A program made the translations under genes and the position numbers. DNA of 64,000 nt from Paenibacillus radicis (ex Xue et al. 2023) (GTDB taxonomy: Bacteria > Bacillota > Bacilli > Paenibacillales > NBRC-103111): contig NZ_JANQBD010000016.1 of NCBI RefSeq assembly GCF_024722015.1, forward strand, positions 124,001 through 188,000, read 5' to 3'. Under the pieces are notes generated by a model. It was not told where the DNA came from, did no database searches, and saw nothing but the letters and a program-made list of their open reading frames with translations. Below are positions 18,675 through 27,738 of the stretch, piece by piece; the stretch's first letter is position 1, and every line of letters starts with the position of its first letter.

Positions 18675-20783
18675 GTGCAGGATCCGTATCAGTTTTTCTC
18701 TTTTAATAAACGCTTGGATTGGGATAAAGGAAGCTACTACAATCTGCGGATGGTGAATGGAGACTTAGCCATTCACCAAACCGAGAAATATGCGGTACAT
18801 AAAGTAATCCGTTGCATGGATATCAATGGCCCTGATGTGATGATGGATTTTACGGTAGGACAAGGCGGCAAGCTATTCGTACTGGATGCGGAAGCTGCCA
18901 TATGGTCCTACGATGCAGAAAACCGCCATACGGAGCTTATGTTTGGACGGAATCATCAGCTGTTCAGCGGACATGCACTGCTTGCGTCACGAGGTGACAC
19001 CTTGTTTGTGGCTGATCCAGTAAGTGAGCGCCGTGTAGCAGCATACTCCATATCGAACAGTCAGCTGCTATGGGCGGTTGAAAACTGGAAGAATAGCCCC
19101 ATATATCCGCTTGCCGTAGCTTCCGACTTGCAAAAACGACTGTATACGGTCGTTCCGTTGGATATGATTATTGGAATGAATGGAAAAGAAGAGGTGCCGG
19201 AAGGAGGAAGAATTGGGATTTTGCAGTGGGATGCTGCGGGTGAAGTGGTTGGTGTGTATCAGCATGACTCGCTCAGGCTGGACCAACGGACGGATGCTGA
19301 ACAGCTGAAGCGAAGATATGATGCGGCTGTATCCGAGGCGGGCAAAGTTCATCTGTTTGACGCATACCGCAACCTGCTAACAGTTTTTAAAGAGGACGGA
19401 AGCTTCGACGCCCAGTTCCCACTTGCTCTTGAGGGTTCCTATGCGGGACTTTCCATTGATACGAATAATAATATTTACATCGGAGACAGCAGGTCTGTCG
19501 GGGTGGATGAAGAGGATGAGCGGTTCATTCTAAAGTTCGGGGCACAAGGTGAATTTCAGACGAGGGTTTCCGGTTTCCGCGGCCGTACCGATAAGCTGCT
19601 GATTAATTCGAGAAACCGGATGTACGTATTGAATGGAGAGTTAGCCGAGATTACACTGCTGGAGCTGCAGCAGCGCACGCTAGAGCTTGAGGAAAGCTCT
19701 CTCCCTGAGGGGATTTACTTATCCTCTGAACTGGATACAACCCTTTCGGAGACGGAATGGCACAGGTTTCAGCTGGAGGCGGTCATTCCCGAAGAGACGC
19801 AGGTTCGCATTTCGTATTTTGCATCAGACCGCAAAGAGCTGATGGTTGATGGGGAATTTGTCGATTTGAGCAGGTACCTTACCAATTCCGATATTACGCT
19901 TAAGGATAAGCTAAGATCAACAAGGGATTTATGGTCTGAGCCCATTGTTAATCCGCGCGATGCTCTGCTAATGAATGCGCAGGGACGTTATCTTTGGTTT
20001 AAGCTGGAGATAATGGGCAGCGAACGGCAATCGCCGCTTTTGCATAAGCTGAGGGTTTATTTTCCAAGGCAATCTTTGATTTCCTACTTGCCTCCGATCT
20101 ATCAGGAGATGCAGGATGATAGCCGTTTTTTGGACCGTTTCCTGTCTATGTTCGGAACCTTCTTTCAGGATATGGAGGAGAAGATCGACCGTATCTCCAA
20201 ATACTTTGATCCTGATGCGGTGCATGGGCATTATCTGGAATGGCTTGGCACCTGGCTTGCTGTCTCCGAGGATGAGTCCTGGGGAGAAGGCAAGCTTCGT
20301 CAACTGATTAAGCAAGCCCCTGAGCTGTACAAGCTGCGAGGCACAAGGCAAGGCTTGTCCCGAATGCTGCAGATTTACACCGGCTCGGAGCCCTATATTA
20401 TCGAGTATTTTCAAATGAAGCAAATGCAGGAGCGGTCAGAGCTCAGAGAACTGCTGTCTCGGTTGTATGGCGACAATCCTTATGTGTTCTGTGTCATGCT
20501 GCCGCAGGAATGTGTGCAGACCGATAAGCAGCGATTGATTGTCGAGTCGATAATTAACGACCAGAAGCCTGCTTTTACTGAGGGGAAGCTGACGCTGCTG
20601 CAGCCATGGATGTACATAGATATGCATACTTATATGGGGATCAATACATTTCTATCGGAGCCTACGCTGCTCACACTCGATCAAGGCTCATCGATGCCTT
20701 ACAATACGGTGCTGATCGATCTGGAACGGGATAAGCGAATGGATATCCATACTCGGCTGGGACTAGATTCAGAGCTAGAATAA
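18675..20783 (+). CDS. Beta-propeller / phage tail protein I fusion (baseplate)
   Basis: About 702 residues. Residues 1-~330 carry repeated blade-like segments (NHL/SMP-type: LFVLDAEAAIWSYDAE, LFVADPVSERRVAAYS, IYIGDSRSV). Residues ~455-600 are the phage tail protein I / P2 gpI domain: YLPPIYQEMQDDSRFLDRFLS, FFQDMEEKIDRISKYFDPD, YLEWLGTWLAV, LRQLIKQAPELYKLRGT and GLSRMLQIYTG. Such proteins sit at the baseplate periphery; the propeller could bind a partner. GTG 18675 is preferred over GTG 18666 because AGGGGGTG lies at the right distance. Confidence 0.88.
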   Translation: MQDPYQFFSFNKRLDWDKGSYYNLRMVNGDLAIHQTEKYAVHKVIRCMDINGPDVMMDFTVGQGGKLFVLDAEAAIWSYDAENRHTELMFGRNHQLFSGHALLASRGDTLFVADPVSERRVAAYSISNSQLLWAVENWKNSPIYPLAVASDLQKRLYTVVPLDMIIGMNGKEEVPEGGRIGILQWDAAGEVVGVYQHDSLRLDQRTDAEQLKRRYDAAVSEAGKVHLFDAYRNLLTVFKEDGSFDAQFPLALEGSYAGLSIDTNNNIYIGDSRSVGVDEEDERFILKFGAQGEFQTRVSGFRGRTDKLLINSRNRMYVLNGELAEITLLELQQRTLELEESSLPEGIYLSSELDTTLSETEWHRFQLEAVIPEETQVRISYFASDRKELMVDGEFVDLSRYLTNSDITLKDKLRSTRDLWSEPIVNPRDALLMNAQGRYLWFKLEIMGSERQSPLLHKLRVYFPRQSLISYLPPIYQEMQDDSRFLDRFLSMFGTFFQDMEEKIDRISKYFDPDAVHGHYLEWLGTWLAVSEDESWGEGKLRQLIKQAPELYKLRGTRQGLSRMLQIYTGSEPYIIEYFQMKQMQERSELRELLSRLYGDNPYVFCVMLPQECVQTDKQRLIVESIINDQKPAFTEGKLTLLQPWMYIDMHTYMGINTFLSEPTLLTLDQGSSMPYNTVLIDLERDKRMDIHTRLGLDSELE

Positions 20784-20834
20784 TAACAATCCTTGGGAAT
20801 ATGTATGAATATAGGGGAAGGCGAGGGAATTTCG

Positions 20835-22487
20835 ATGAAGAAAACACGCTATTATCCGTTTGAACGAAACCGCTATTTTTATGGGAAGCTGCTGACTGTT
20901 CGTGATTTTGAATCGGAGCAAAAGTATTTTAACGACAAACGCCGCATGATGAACCGTTTATTGCACGGAGCGGGTGTTATTACAGGATTGCAGGTTATTG
21001 CAGTGGATGACAAGTCGGTCTCGGTAGAAATGGGGGCTGCCATTGATGCGTTAGGCCGGGAAATTATTATTTCTTCGCCGGTTACCTTGAAGCTGTCCAT
21101 GATGGACGGTTTCACTAATAATGAATACGCCAAAAATGTATACCTTTGTATCGCTTATGATGAAAAAGGCAAGGAGCCGGTTCATTCCGTCGCTAATGCC
21201 GCTGTTCGCTCCGATGAGATCAGCGAATACAACCGTGTGCTGGAGAGCTACCGCTTATTTATTCGTGAGGAGGCGCCGGACCCGGCTTCTTTTCCTTTAA
21301 ATAATGTGATGGACCAGACTAGTGTGCTGTACCAGGATTCTCAGGTTCGTATTTTGCAAAGCACACCGCGTTATGTCAATCCGGGACAGCTATTCGAAAT
21401 GACATTGCGGGTGGAGAAAACGCTGCAAGCGGCTAAGGTGTTTTTCCAATATGAGGTTGCAGGAGATCAAGTTGAGGCGGAAAGCTATGGGGCGTTGACG
21501 TTCAGTGAGCCGCAGGACCGCCAGGAAACGGAATATGAAATTAAGGTGCTGCTAAGAGCAGGACGATCCTCCAAAGGCAAAAGCCGGGTTGGCGTTAAGC
21601 GCGACACAGCTGTTCTGCGGATAGGCGACAAGCAGGTACCTCTTGCTGCCAGCAGCATGAATGAGCTGAACATCATCAACCGAGCCGTTAAGGATCAGTG
21701 GCTGGAGGATTACGTGAATCGTTCCTTGGAGGATTCCTTGGAATCTTCCTCAGAGCCATGTATTTATTTGGCTAAAATTAATTTATTGCAGATGGGCCCG
21801 ACCTACATTATTGAGAAGGTTGAGCCCGTGCCTTTCGGGGAATATGTCTACAACGCTTCCGCCCTTCACAAGCTAGGTCAAAATGACGGAGTATCCTCAC
21901 CGACCGATAGTCCGATCGTAACGAAGTCCTCTATAACCAGTCTCGGGTCTGACCAAGAGCCAGAATTGAAGGTTGCATATAATCGGGAAAATAACGAGAT
22001 TTCGTTCAATCTCGGATTACCGAGTGTCCAGTCGAATCAAGATATGCGGACCGGTGTGGTAGAAATTCCGGTTGCATCGTTAAATAAATTTACTGCATCC
22101 CCATTCGGGAAGGGTGGAAAAAGCTATGTTTCCGATGAAATCGAACATGGCTTAGGAGCCGGGGATACTTATATTGTAACCGGCCTTGAGGAAGTGTCCG
22201 ATGACTACATATCGGACATTCTTAGCAACAGCGAGCGAGTTTACTATGGCGCCTCCGATGTGTTTAAAGGCAGCGAGTTTGAGACAAGCGGCCCGGAAGT
22301 GAAGATAGGCACACTCGTGTATCCACGCAAAGGCACCTTCCGCGTAGGTGTCCGATTGCAGCAGCCAACAGAGGCGACGAATATACGCGTTCGTTGGTGG
22401 GCGTACAACAAGCCATCCGAGGTGCGGGAAGCTAGCTCAGCTGTTGAGAACTCAGTGCGCGAGGCAGCAAGCGGTAAGGAAGAATAG
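20835..22487 (+). CDS. Conserved eCIS-locus protein of unknown function
   Basis: 550 residues from ATG 20835 (GAGGG 7 bp before). The N-terminus has a well-conserved signature of proteins at the 3' end of such baseplate operons: FERNRYFYGKLLTVRDFE, KYFNDKRRMMNRLLHGAGV. The rest is beta-rich with a region (~160-290) predicted to form immunoglobulin-like strands. It may be a baseplate or fibre-attachment part, but no function can be read from the sequence. It ends the main structural operon, followed by a strong terminator. Confidence 0.75.
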   Translation: MKKTRYYPFERNRYFYGKLLTVRDFESEQKYFNDKRRMMNRLLHGAGVITGLQVIAVDDKSVSVEMGAAIDALGREIIISSPVTLKLSMMDGFTNNEYAKNVYLCIAYDEKGKEPVHSVANAAVRSDEISEYNRVLESYRLFIREEAPDPASFPLNNVMDQTSVLYQDSQVRILQSTPRYVNPGQLFEMTLRVEKTLQAAKVFFQYEVAGDQVEAESYGALTFSEPQDRQETEYEIKVLLRAGRSSKGKSRVGVKRDTAVLRIGDKQVPLAASSMNELNIINRAVKDQWLEDYVNRSLEDSLESSSEPCIYLAKINLLQMGPTYIIEKVEPVPFGEYVYNASALHKLGQNDGVSSPTDSPIVTKSSITSLGSDQEPELKVAYNRENNEISFNLGLPSVQSNQDMRTGVVEIPVASLNKFTASPFGKGGKSYVSDEIEHGLGAGDTYIVTGLEEVSDDYISDILSNSERVYYGASDVFKGSEFETSGPEVKIGTLVYPRKGTFRVGVRLQQPTEATNIRVRWWAYNKPSEVREASSAVENSVREAASGKEE

Positions 22488-22518
22488 CCACCCAGCCTCT
22501 GGTGCAATCTCTTTAAAC

Positions 22519-22558
22519 AAAAAAACGGCCCCTTGCACTGACAAGGAGACCGTTTTTT
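22519..22558. terminator. Bidirectional rho-independent terminator
   Basis: AAAAAACGG(cc)CCTTG, loop CACTGA, CAAGG(aga)CCGTTTTTT. The A-run and T-run on either side let it stop the eCIS operon and the convergent minus-strand gene. Confidence 0.88.
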
Positions 22559-22583
22559 ATTTTCGAAATGAAGCTTTTCATAT

Positions 22584-23249
22584 TCAGCCTATTTTCTGCC
22601 CGAGCAGGATACGATCCCATCCTGAAATTAGATCTTTGATTTTATAAGCAGTCTCGCTAATGAAATTTTCCGTTATGCTTTCGGTTATATATTTCGGTGT
22701 TATGAGGGGCTCCTCGCTCAGTAAATCGAACCAATGAATTGTCCGTAACCGCCAGAAGTTAATTTCATCAGCAGAAAGATAGGGGGCAAAGGGGAATATC
22801 GGAGTGGTGATTAGTTTTCTCCATACTTCAGGTGTCCATTTTTTTGTTTTATAAATATGGAAGTCAATCTGGTCAGTGTCTCTATAATAAGCTCTTTTTA
22901 TTTCATCGGCTGGAATTTGGTCATTTGTGGCCTGTTCTTTAAACTGTACATATACACTATAAGTCCAGAAGTAGTCTGTAAGCAGATGAGCAAAATACCC
23001 CCGAACAAACCATTTCCATGCCTCATCTTCGTTACTTTGGATCATATGGTGGTATTCAGCTTGTATAAGGTCCATATTCTTGGCAGCGTTTATAATATCT
23101 AAATGGGTGCGTCTTTTATCCTCTCTGTTTGTGCCCTTCCGCATATGTATAGAATCTGGAGCGATATTACCTAATAAAAAAGCGGCAGGAATGTCTTCAT
23201 TTCCCATATAATTTACAGCGACACTTAAATGAATCATCGGTAGCGGCAT
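22584..23249 (-). CDS. Zinc-dependent phospholipase C-like / HD-type hypothetical protein
   Basis: 221 residues. Conserved His/Asp positions are seen in MPLPMIHLSVA, FLLGNIAPDSIHMR, RRTHLDIINAA, YHHMIQSN and YFAHLLTDYFW, a pattern like the zinc-dependent phospholipase C fold (metal ligands His/Asp). No signal peptide is present, unlike secreted PLCs, so the substrate is unlikely to be extracellular lipid. The start ATG follows GAGGTG. It is AT-rich and faces the eCIS operon across a shared terminator. Confidence 0.6.
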   Translation of the reverse strand: MPLPMIHLSVAVNYMGNEDIPAAFLLGNIAPDSIHMRKGTNREDKRRTHLDIINAAKNMDLIQAEYHHMIQSNEDEAWKWFVRGYFAHLLTDYFWTYSVYVQFKEQATNDQIPADEIKRAYYRDTDQIDFHIYKTKKWTPEVWRKLITTPIFPFAPYLSADEINFWRLRTIHWFDLLSEEPLITPKYITESITENFISETAYKIKDLISGWDRILLGQKIG

Positions 23250-23346
23250 TTTCTAGTACACCTCTCATCATTTTTGTATCCTATAATATTACAACAAATA
23301 CCAGATTTTACAATGATGTCATTCTGATAGTTGTCTAACAGCTAGT

Positions 23347-23682
23347 TCATAAGGGAACTCTATCATTTTTGGTATTTGGCTGTGAAATGACTAGAAATTC
23401 AATGTCCTGCTCCGTTTTATTAAACACTTGATGTGCTTGTAGAGGTAGAACCTCAATTCCTTCGTGCTGCCCAATTGTAAACTCCGTGCCGTTTATTTCA
23501 ATATGCATAACACCTGATAAAATAAAGAAGAACTGACTCGCTTTATTATGGTAATGTCTTACTTCGCTTGTAGCGGGTGGCATTTTTTCGTGGATAATGC
23601 TTTTTTCCTCGTTATTGACAAGTCGCCATCCATCGCAGTTATCTCCCCAAGTATAGTGCTCAGCATTATGCTTACTTATCAT
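23347..23682 (-). CDS. Cupin-domain protein
   Basis: 111 residues with a single cupin barrel. Motif 1 is HYHNKASQFFFILSGVMHIEING and motif 2 is IEVLPLQAHQVFN, giving the usual His-rich metal pocket. Single-domain cupins of this size include sugar-modifying and regulatory enzymes; the substrate is not evident. The start follows AAAGGA. Confidence 0.85.
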   Translation of the reverse strand: MISKHNAEHYTWGDNCDGWRLVNNEEKSIIHEKMPPATSEVRHYHNKASQFFFILSGVMHIEINGTEFTIGQHEGIEVLPLQAHQVFNKTEQDIEFLVISQPNTKNDRVPL

Positions 23683-23757
23683 TTAACCAGTCCTTTGCAG
23701 CCGTTTTTCTATCATTTTTGAAAACAATAATTCAGTGACTAGTAATGTGACGGGATG

Positions 23758-24219
23758 TCACTCGGAATATTCAAGGCTGTTGTCCTCACACCATTCGATA
23801 GCGATTTTCTTGTAGCATTCATGACGATAAGCGTACCAATTATCTAAAATTCCCAGATAGGCGAGTGTATCTTTAAATCTTCTAAATGCACCTTTTCCTT
23901 GTATGGCTTCTAGTAGAGACCTCGCGCTTTGTTCATTCTCGAGAGAATAGATGTAGCCTTCCATCATTGCATAATCGTTAATATCAAATTTCGTTGGTAA
24001 TTCCTTATAATTTTCAAAGTTCTCAATTACATCAATAGCTACTTCCATATTATCCTGCTGCCAATCATGCAAATGTTCGAATGACTCTTCTTCTTCCGCA
24101 GCCCGCAGCTCCTCCACGGATACGGTTATGACCTGTCCGGTCTTAATATTGAGATACGAATTTGATCCATCAAACTGCATATCCATTCCATCGATTATGT
24201 CTCGTAATTTCACTTTCAC
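23758..24219 (-). CDS. UPF0158 family protein
   Basis: 153 residues beginning VKLRDIIDGMDMQFDGSNSYL (GTG start after AAAGGG) and matching the UPF0158 pattern: the YLNIKTGQV strand, the RAAEEEE turn and the FRRFKDTLAYLGILDNWYAY C-terminal core with RHECYKKIAIEWCEDN. It is a cytosolic protein of unknown function, common as a single gene in Bacillales. Confidence 0.82.
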   Translation of the reverse strand: MKVKLRDIIDGMDMQFDGSNSYLNIKTGQVITVSVEELRAAEEEESFEHLHDWQQDNMEVAIDVIENFENYKELPTKFDINDYAMMEGYIYSLENEQSARSLLEAIQGKGAFRRFKDTLAYLGILDNWYAYRHECYKKIAIEWCEDNSLEYSE

Positions 24220-24286
24220 GGCTCTCAACCCTTTATCAATTTAATAGTCTTTATTCTCTTTATTGTCCTTATAGTAATGATTTATA

Positions 24287-25027
24287 CTAACTAAAAATAC
24301 CTGCCAAATAAGTTTCCAAATCTGTCTTTATTGGCATGAAGTAAATATGACTATTCGTACCATGGGAGAAGTCCAAAGCTCTTCTGGCAAAATCGATGTT
24401 CCATTGCAAAGTAGGTTCAAAGCTTTTGGGAAATACGGCGTTGTTCTTTACCTCCCAATAGTTTCTAGACCTGAGCGAGGTTACAGGAGATACTCCCCAG
24501 AAAATATCAGAGCCCTCTAGCAGCTCCATATAAACCTCCATAAGCCTTATATCAAAAAAGGGCTGCGTAAAAAAGCCATCCGTACCCGCATCCAGCTTTT
24601 GTTGGACATATTCGTATTCTTTTCGAATGCTGTTCCGATAGGGATCAATAGCTGCATACACCTTGATATTCGGACATTCGGACTTTATCTTTTTTATAAA
24701 ATCTGTGCTAGTCACCGGATAAACTTTTCTATTTATATCCTGCGGGTGATCCCCGGTTATTACAAGAATTTCGGAGATGCGATGCAGATTCAAATATTCA
24801 GTGATGGTAATGTTTTTGTTCAAATCAAAGTTGATCGCTCGTATATGTGGGATACAGTTATCGTAAAAGGTTTTGGAAATAGCAGTGCCTTCCCAGCTGC
24901 GAATATCTAATCTCATCAGGTCTGGAATATTAACCGTATTTATGGATGGAAATTTAGCTTTAATTAATTGGAGCTCAGATTGTAAATGCTCGATTCCTCT
25001 TGGCACAAGCTCGATAGATATTCTCAT
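24287..25027 (-). CDS. Methylenetetrahydrofolate reductase-like protein (MetF family)
   Basis: 246 residues with the FAD-barrel features of MetF: SIELVPRG start, NIPDLMRLDIRSWEG, ILVITGDHPQD (the conserved GD pair near FAD), KVYAAIDPYRN, QQKLDAGTDGFFTQPFFD and FWGVSPVT. It is shorter than standard MetF (~290) and the N-terminal Glu-containing FE-P motif is replaced, so the substrate may differ from methylene-THF. No methionine genes are next to it. Confidence 0.75.
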   Translation of the reverse strand: MRISIELVPRGIEHLQSELQLIKAKFPSINTVNIPDLMRLDIRSWEGTAISKTFYDNCIPHIRAINFDLNKNITITEYLNLHRISEILVITGDHPQDINRKVYPVTSTDFIKKIKSECPNIKVYAAIDPYRNSIRKEYEYVQQKLDAGTDGFFTQPFFDIRLMEVYMELLEGSDIFWGVSPVTSLRSRNYWEVKNNAVFPKSFEPTLQWNIDFARRALDFSHGTNSHIYFMPIKTDLETYLAGIFS

Positions 25028-25096
25028 GAAGTACCTTCCTATCCTGATTGTGAATATTAATGCATTATTATAAATTATTATACATGATTTTGATGC

Positions 25097-25516
25097 TTAT
25101 CTCACGCCTTCAAATTGGTATTTACAAGAAGATTTCAGCATGTCCTGCAATCCGTTTTCATAATAAGGCATTAATTTCAGGGCTGCTTCTATATCCATCC
25201 AGCAGATCTCAGATATTTCGTCAGGATGCTGAATTTGAATGGAGCCGCCAACAATAGACGCGTGAAAAATAATAAATAGTACATGATGCTGTTTTGGGGT
25301 GAAAAAGCATTCTCTAACCGCGGCTATATCCCCAACCTTAACCGTTAAACCGGTTTCTTCAAAGGCTTCTCGTATTACCGCTTGCTCAAGTGTTTCTCCG
25401 TCTTCAACGGCTCCGCCAGGCAGGGACCAGAAGCCTGAATCCTTGTTATAAACCATTAATATTTGTTGGGTTTCCTCATTATAAATCAGGGAATAGGCGA
25501 CATTTACTCTTTTCAT
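25097..25516 (-). CDS. NUDIX hydrolase
   Basis: 139 residues with a complete Nudix box (GGAVEDGETLEQAVIREAFEE then TGL), so a diphosphate-hydrolysing enzyme is expected. The N-terminus RVNVAYSLIYNEETQQILMV is that of a typical MutT-like housecleaning enzyme. Substrate not evident. The start follows AAAGGAAG. Confidence 0.93.
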   Translation of the reverse strand: MKRVNVAYSLIYNEETQQILMVYNKDSGFWSLPGGAVEDGETLEQAVIREAFEETGLTVKVGDIAAVRECFFTPKQHHVLFIIFHASIVGGSIQIQHPDEISEICWMDIEAALKLMPYYENGLQDMLKSSCKYQFEGVR

Positions 25517-25552
25517 GGAGTGTCTTCCTTTCTGTTTTCGTCATTAGGTTCT

Positions 25553-26068
25553 CTATGTTTTAGCCCATTCTCGTGCCTTATCGACCATTTCACTTACGAA
25601 TGCTTCCTTATTCTTCTGATACAAATGAGTATTATCCGGGTACCGCTTGGCGAGCCATAATTTAAGTTCCCCATATTTGGCAGCATTTTCGGGATGGGCG
25701 ATCATATAGTGTTTGAAATCCAAATGGTCTTTTATATGGGGATCATCCTGTTGATAAATATGGAGATGGACGATTCGCGGGTCTCCTTTTATAAAATATC
25801 TTCGCCCGGCTATTCCGTTCTCCCCTCTAGGCTGATATCCATGCTTGGTCATAGTTTCGTTGTAAAAATCTATTTGTTCTATACTTAAAGCTGAGATTAA
25901 AATATCTACAATCGGTTTAGCAAACCCTATTTGGGGGACCGACGTGCTGCCGATATGATATATTTCAACGACATTTTCTTTCAAAATGGCTGCGAGTAAT
26001 TCCGACTCAGACTGGTACCTCTGGATCCAATCCTCTGTCCATGGCTCTATTGCGGTTTTTCTTACCAT
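25553..26068 (-). CDS. GrpB family protein (nucleotidyltransferase-like)
   Basis: 171 residues with the GrpB/UPF0157 signature: YHIGSTSVPQIGFAKPIVDILI, then HGYQPRGENGIAGRRYF and HLHIYQQDDPHIKDHLDFKHYM. GrpB proteins share the nucleotidyltransferase fold and are sometimes fused to CoaE. The function of stand-alone copies is unknown. ATG follows AAAGGAG. Confidence 0.9.
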   Translation of the reverse strand: MVRKTAIEPWTEDWIQRYQSESELLAAILKENVVEIYHIGSTSVPQIGFAKPIVDILISALSIEQIDFYNETMTKHGYQPRGENGIAGRRYFIKGDPRIVHLHIYQQDDPHIKDHLDFKHYMIAHPENAAKYGELKLWLAKRYPDNTHLYQKNKEAFVSEMVDKAREWAKT

Positions 26069-26178
26069 ATTTGCTCCTTTATCTTAAGCTTCATAATTTC
26101 TTGCTTTTTATGATCAGGGTAGCTGGGAAATAATTAGCTTTCAAATTGTCTGAGAATGTATCCATTCATTTAACCACC

Positions 26179-26340
26179 TTAATCGTTATTGCTCTTTCTT
26201 TTGTCGTTTATTAATAAATCAAGTCTCTCAATAATTCTTTCATCATTTTCTAGCTTTTTCTTCAATTTATAGTCTATACTGCTAATTCCTAAAACCACTA
26301 CAAAGACAAGAATAACTAATACAATCACAATTACATCCAT
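26179..26340 (-). CDS. Small membrane protein (DUF4083-like), 53 aa
   Basis: Starts MDVIVIVLVILVFVVVLGIS, a single strong transmembrane helix, and continues with a charged helical tail (KLKKKLENDERIIERLDLLI). ATG at 26340 follows AAGGTGAG at ideal spacing, so the upstream in-frame codons are not used. The plan (N-terminal TM, charged coiled coil) fits small DUF4083-like proteins of Bacillales. It lies just downstream of another tiny membrane protein. Confidence 0.72.
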   Translation of the reverse strand: MDVIVIVLVILVFVVVLGISSIDYKLKKKLENDERIIERLDLLINDKRKSNND

Positions 26341-26386
26341 TTGTTTGGACTCACCTTTTTCTATAAGACGTAATATCAGTCTCAAT

Positions 26387-26497
26387 TTATTCCTTCCGCT
26401 TTGAGCTGTTAATGAGTTTAATTATAATTACTATTAACGCGACAAGAAGTGCGAAAGATATAAGCTGAATAATGGCTGTTGTTATTTCAAAATGCAT
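26387..26497 (-). CDS. Small membrane protein, 36 aa
   Basis: Reading on the minus strand, AGAAGGTGAAG is followed 6 bp later by ATG and a 36-codon frame (MHFEITTAIIQLISFALLVA then LIVIIIKLINSSKRKE). It has one transmembrane helix and a basic cytosolic tail. It begins 5 bp after the HAD gene stop and precedes the DUF4083-like gene. Its ribosome site and composition argue that it is a real gene rather than chance. Confidence 0.62.
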   Translation of the reverse strand: MHFEITTAIIQLISFALLVALIVIIIKLINSSKRKE

Positions 26498-26502
26498 AAG
26501 CT

Positions 26503-27204
26503 TCACCTTCTTTTTAAATTCATGTAGTCAATTATTTCATGAGGTTCATATATCACATCTGTAATCGAACTATCAGGACAAGACTCGTTTCTTCTATTAA
26601 ACCATAGGGTTTTTATACCAAGTGAGGAGGCGCCCATAATATCATTTACCCATGAATCACCTATCATAATTACTTCGTCAGAACTGACGTTGCAGATTCG
26701 GAGAGCTTCCATAAATATCTGTTTATGCGGTTTGGGGACCCCAATTTCCTCCGAAGTTATTATATGGTCTATGTATTTGATGACTTTGCAAGATACTAAC
26801 TTTTTATATTGTGTTTTCTTAAAACCATTGGTAATTACGGTTACTCTACAGTCTTGTTCTTTTAGTAGCTCTAGAATTTCAATTATCCCAGGAATTGCTC
26901 TAAATGATTGATCATAGCAGCTTACATATAGTTCGCCCAGCTTCTCTAAATCCTCTGGTGGTTTAAGGTTACATCCTATAAATAGTGCTGCAATACGTTC
27001 AATCCTGGTATCCTTCAGAGATAAAGCGCCACTTAGGACTTGATTATAATTTCCGTTCAACATCTGCCAGAACTCGGTCTCTAATTGTTCTACTGTCTTC
27101 ACTCGAAGGTCTGGATAGAGGTTCATAATGGCTTCAATTCCATTTTGGCAAGCGTATCGATGGTCTGAAAGTGTCTCATCAAGATCGAAAAAAACATATT
27201 TCAT
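26503..27204 (-). CDS. HAD-superfamily hydrolase (YjjG-like)
   Basis: 233 residues from ATG 27204 (GGAGG 9 bp before). HAD motifs: I YVFFDLDETL, II VITNGFKK, III KPHKQIF, IV MIGDSWVNDIMGAS. The cap domain is helical and of the class I type. YjjG-like members dephosphorylate nucleoside monophosphates; the exact substrate cannot be told. Confidence 0.9.
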   Translation of the reverse strand: MKYVFFDLDETLSDHRYACQNGIEAIMNLYPDLRVKTVEQLETEFWQMLNGNYNQVLSGALSLKDTRIERIAALFIGCNLKPPEDLEKLGELYVSCYDQSFRAIPGIIEILELLKEQDCRVTVITNGFKKTQYKKLVSCKVIKYIDHIITSEEIGVPKPHKQIFMEALRICNVSSDEVIMIGDSWVNDIMGASSLGIKTLWFNRRNESCPDSSITDVIYEPHEIIDYMNLKRR

Positions 27205-27219
27205 AGAGGGAACCTCCAA

Positions 27220-27672
27220 TCAAATCTTTACCAAAGACATATAAATAGTAAACTTACTTTCTTCATTTTCACCCTGATAATGCTCGTCATATAATTCAAA
27301 GAAGGGTGGCTTCTGGGTTCCTTTGTAATTATTTTGATGCAACCATTTGCCGATTTCTTGAAACGATTCATTGATTCCTTGAATGGAACCCTTATGTTTA
27401 AAAACTGCATATTCGTTGGCGGGTATCACAAAACTAACCATTCCCTCTGGAACAGCATCCAGTTTATTTACTTCAACTGAGGCGATATACCGTTGATTTA
27501 GATCATCGCATACCCCTAAGGTGACAGTGGAATTTACTCTATTTTCAATGAGATGTATGTTTTGGATGAATGGATGCCATATTTTTGGGGCCTCAATTGG
27601 TGAAAGAAGGCACTCCATGCCAACTACTGTGAATGCTTCCTTGGTCTCTAGCTTAACGAATTCAATGCTCAT
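27220..27672 (-). CDS. GyrI-like / effector-binding-domain protein
   Basis: 150 residues. The pattern EFVKLETKEAFTVVGMECLL, VTLGVCDDLN, YIASVEVNKLDAVPEGMVSFVIPANEYAVFKHKG, FELYDEHY matches the GyrI-like small-molecule-binding domain (AraC/BmrR effector-binding family) as a stand-alone protein. ATG 27672 follows AAAGGTGG. No DNA-binding domain is attached. Confidence 0.85.
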   Translation of the reverse strand: MSIEFVKLETKEAFTVVGMECLLSPIEAPKIWHPFIQNIHLIENRVNSTVTLGVCDDLNQRYIASVEVNKLDAVPEGMVSFVIPANEYAVFKHKGSIQGINESFQEIGKWLHQNNYKGTQKPPFFELYDEHYQGENEESKFTIYMSLVKI

Positions 27673-27738
27673 AATAAGTTCCACCTTTCGTTTTTAGGCA
27701 AAGATTATACACTTATGCTTTGACTTTCCAGAAGCAGG

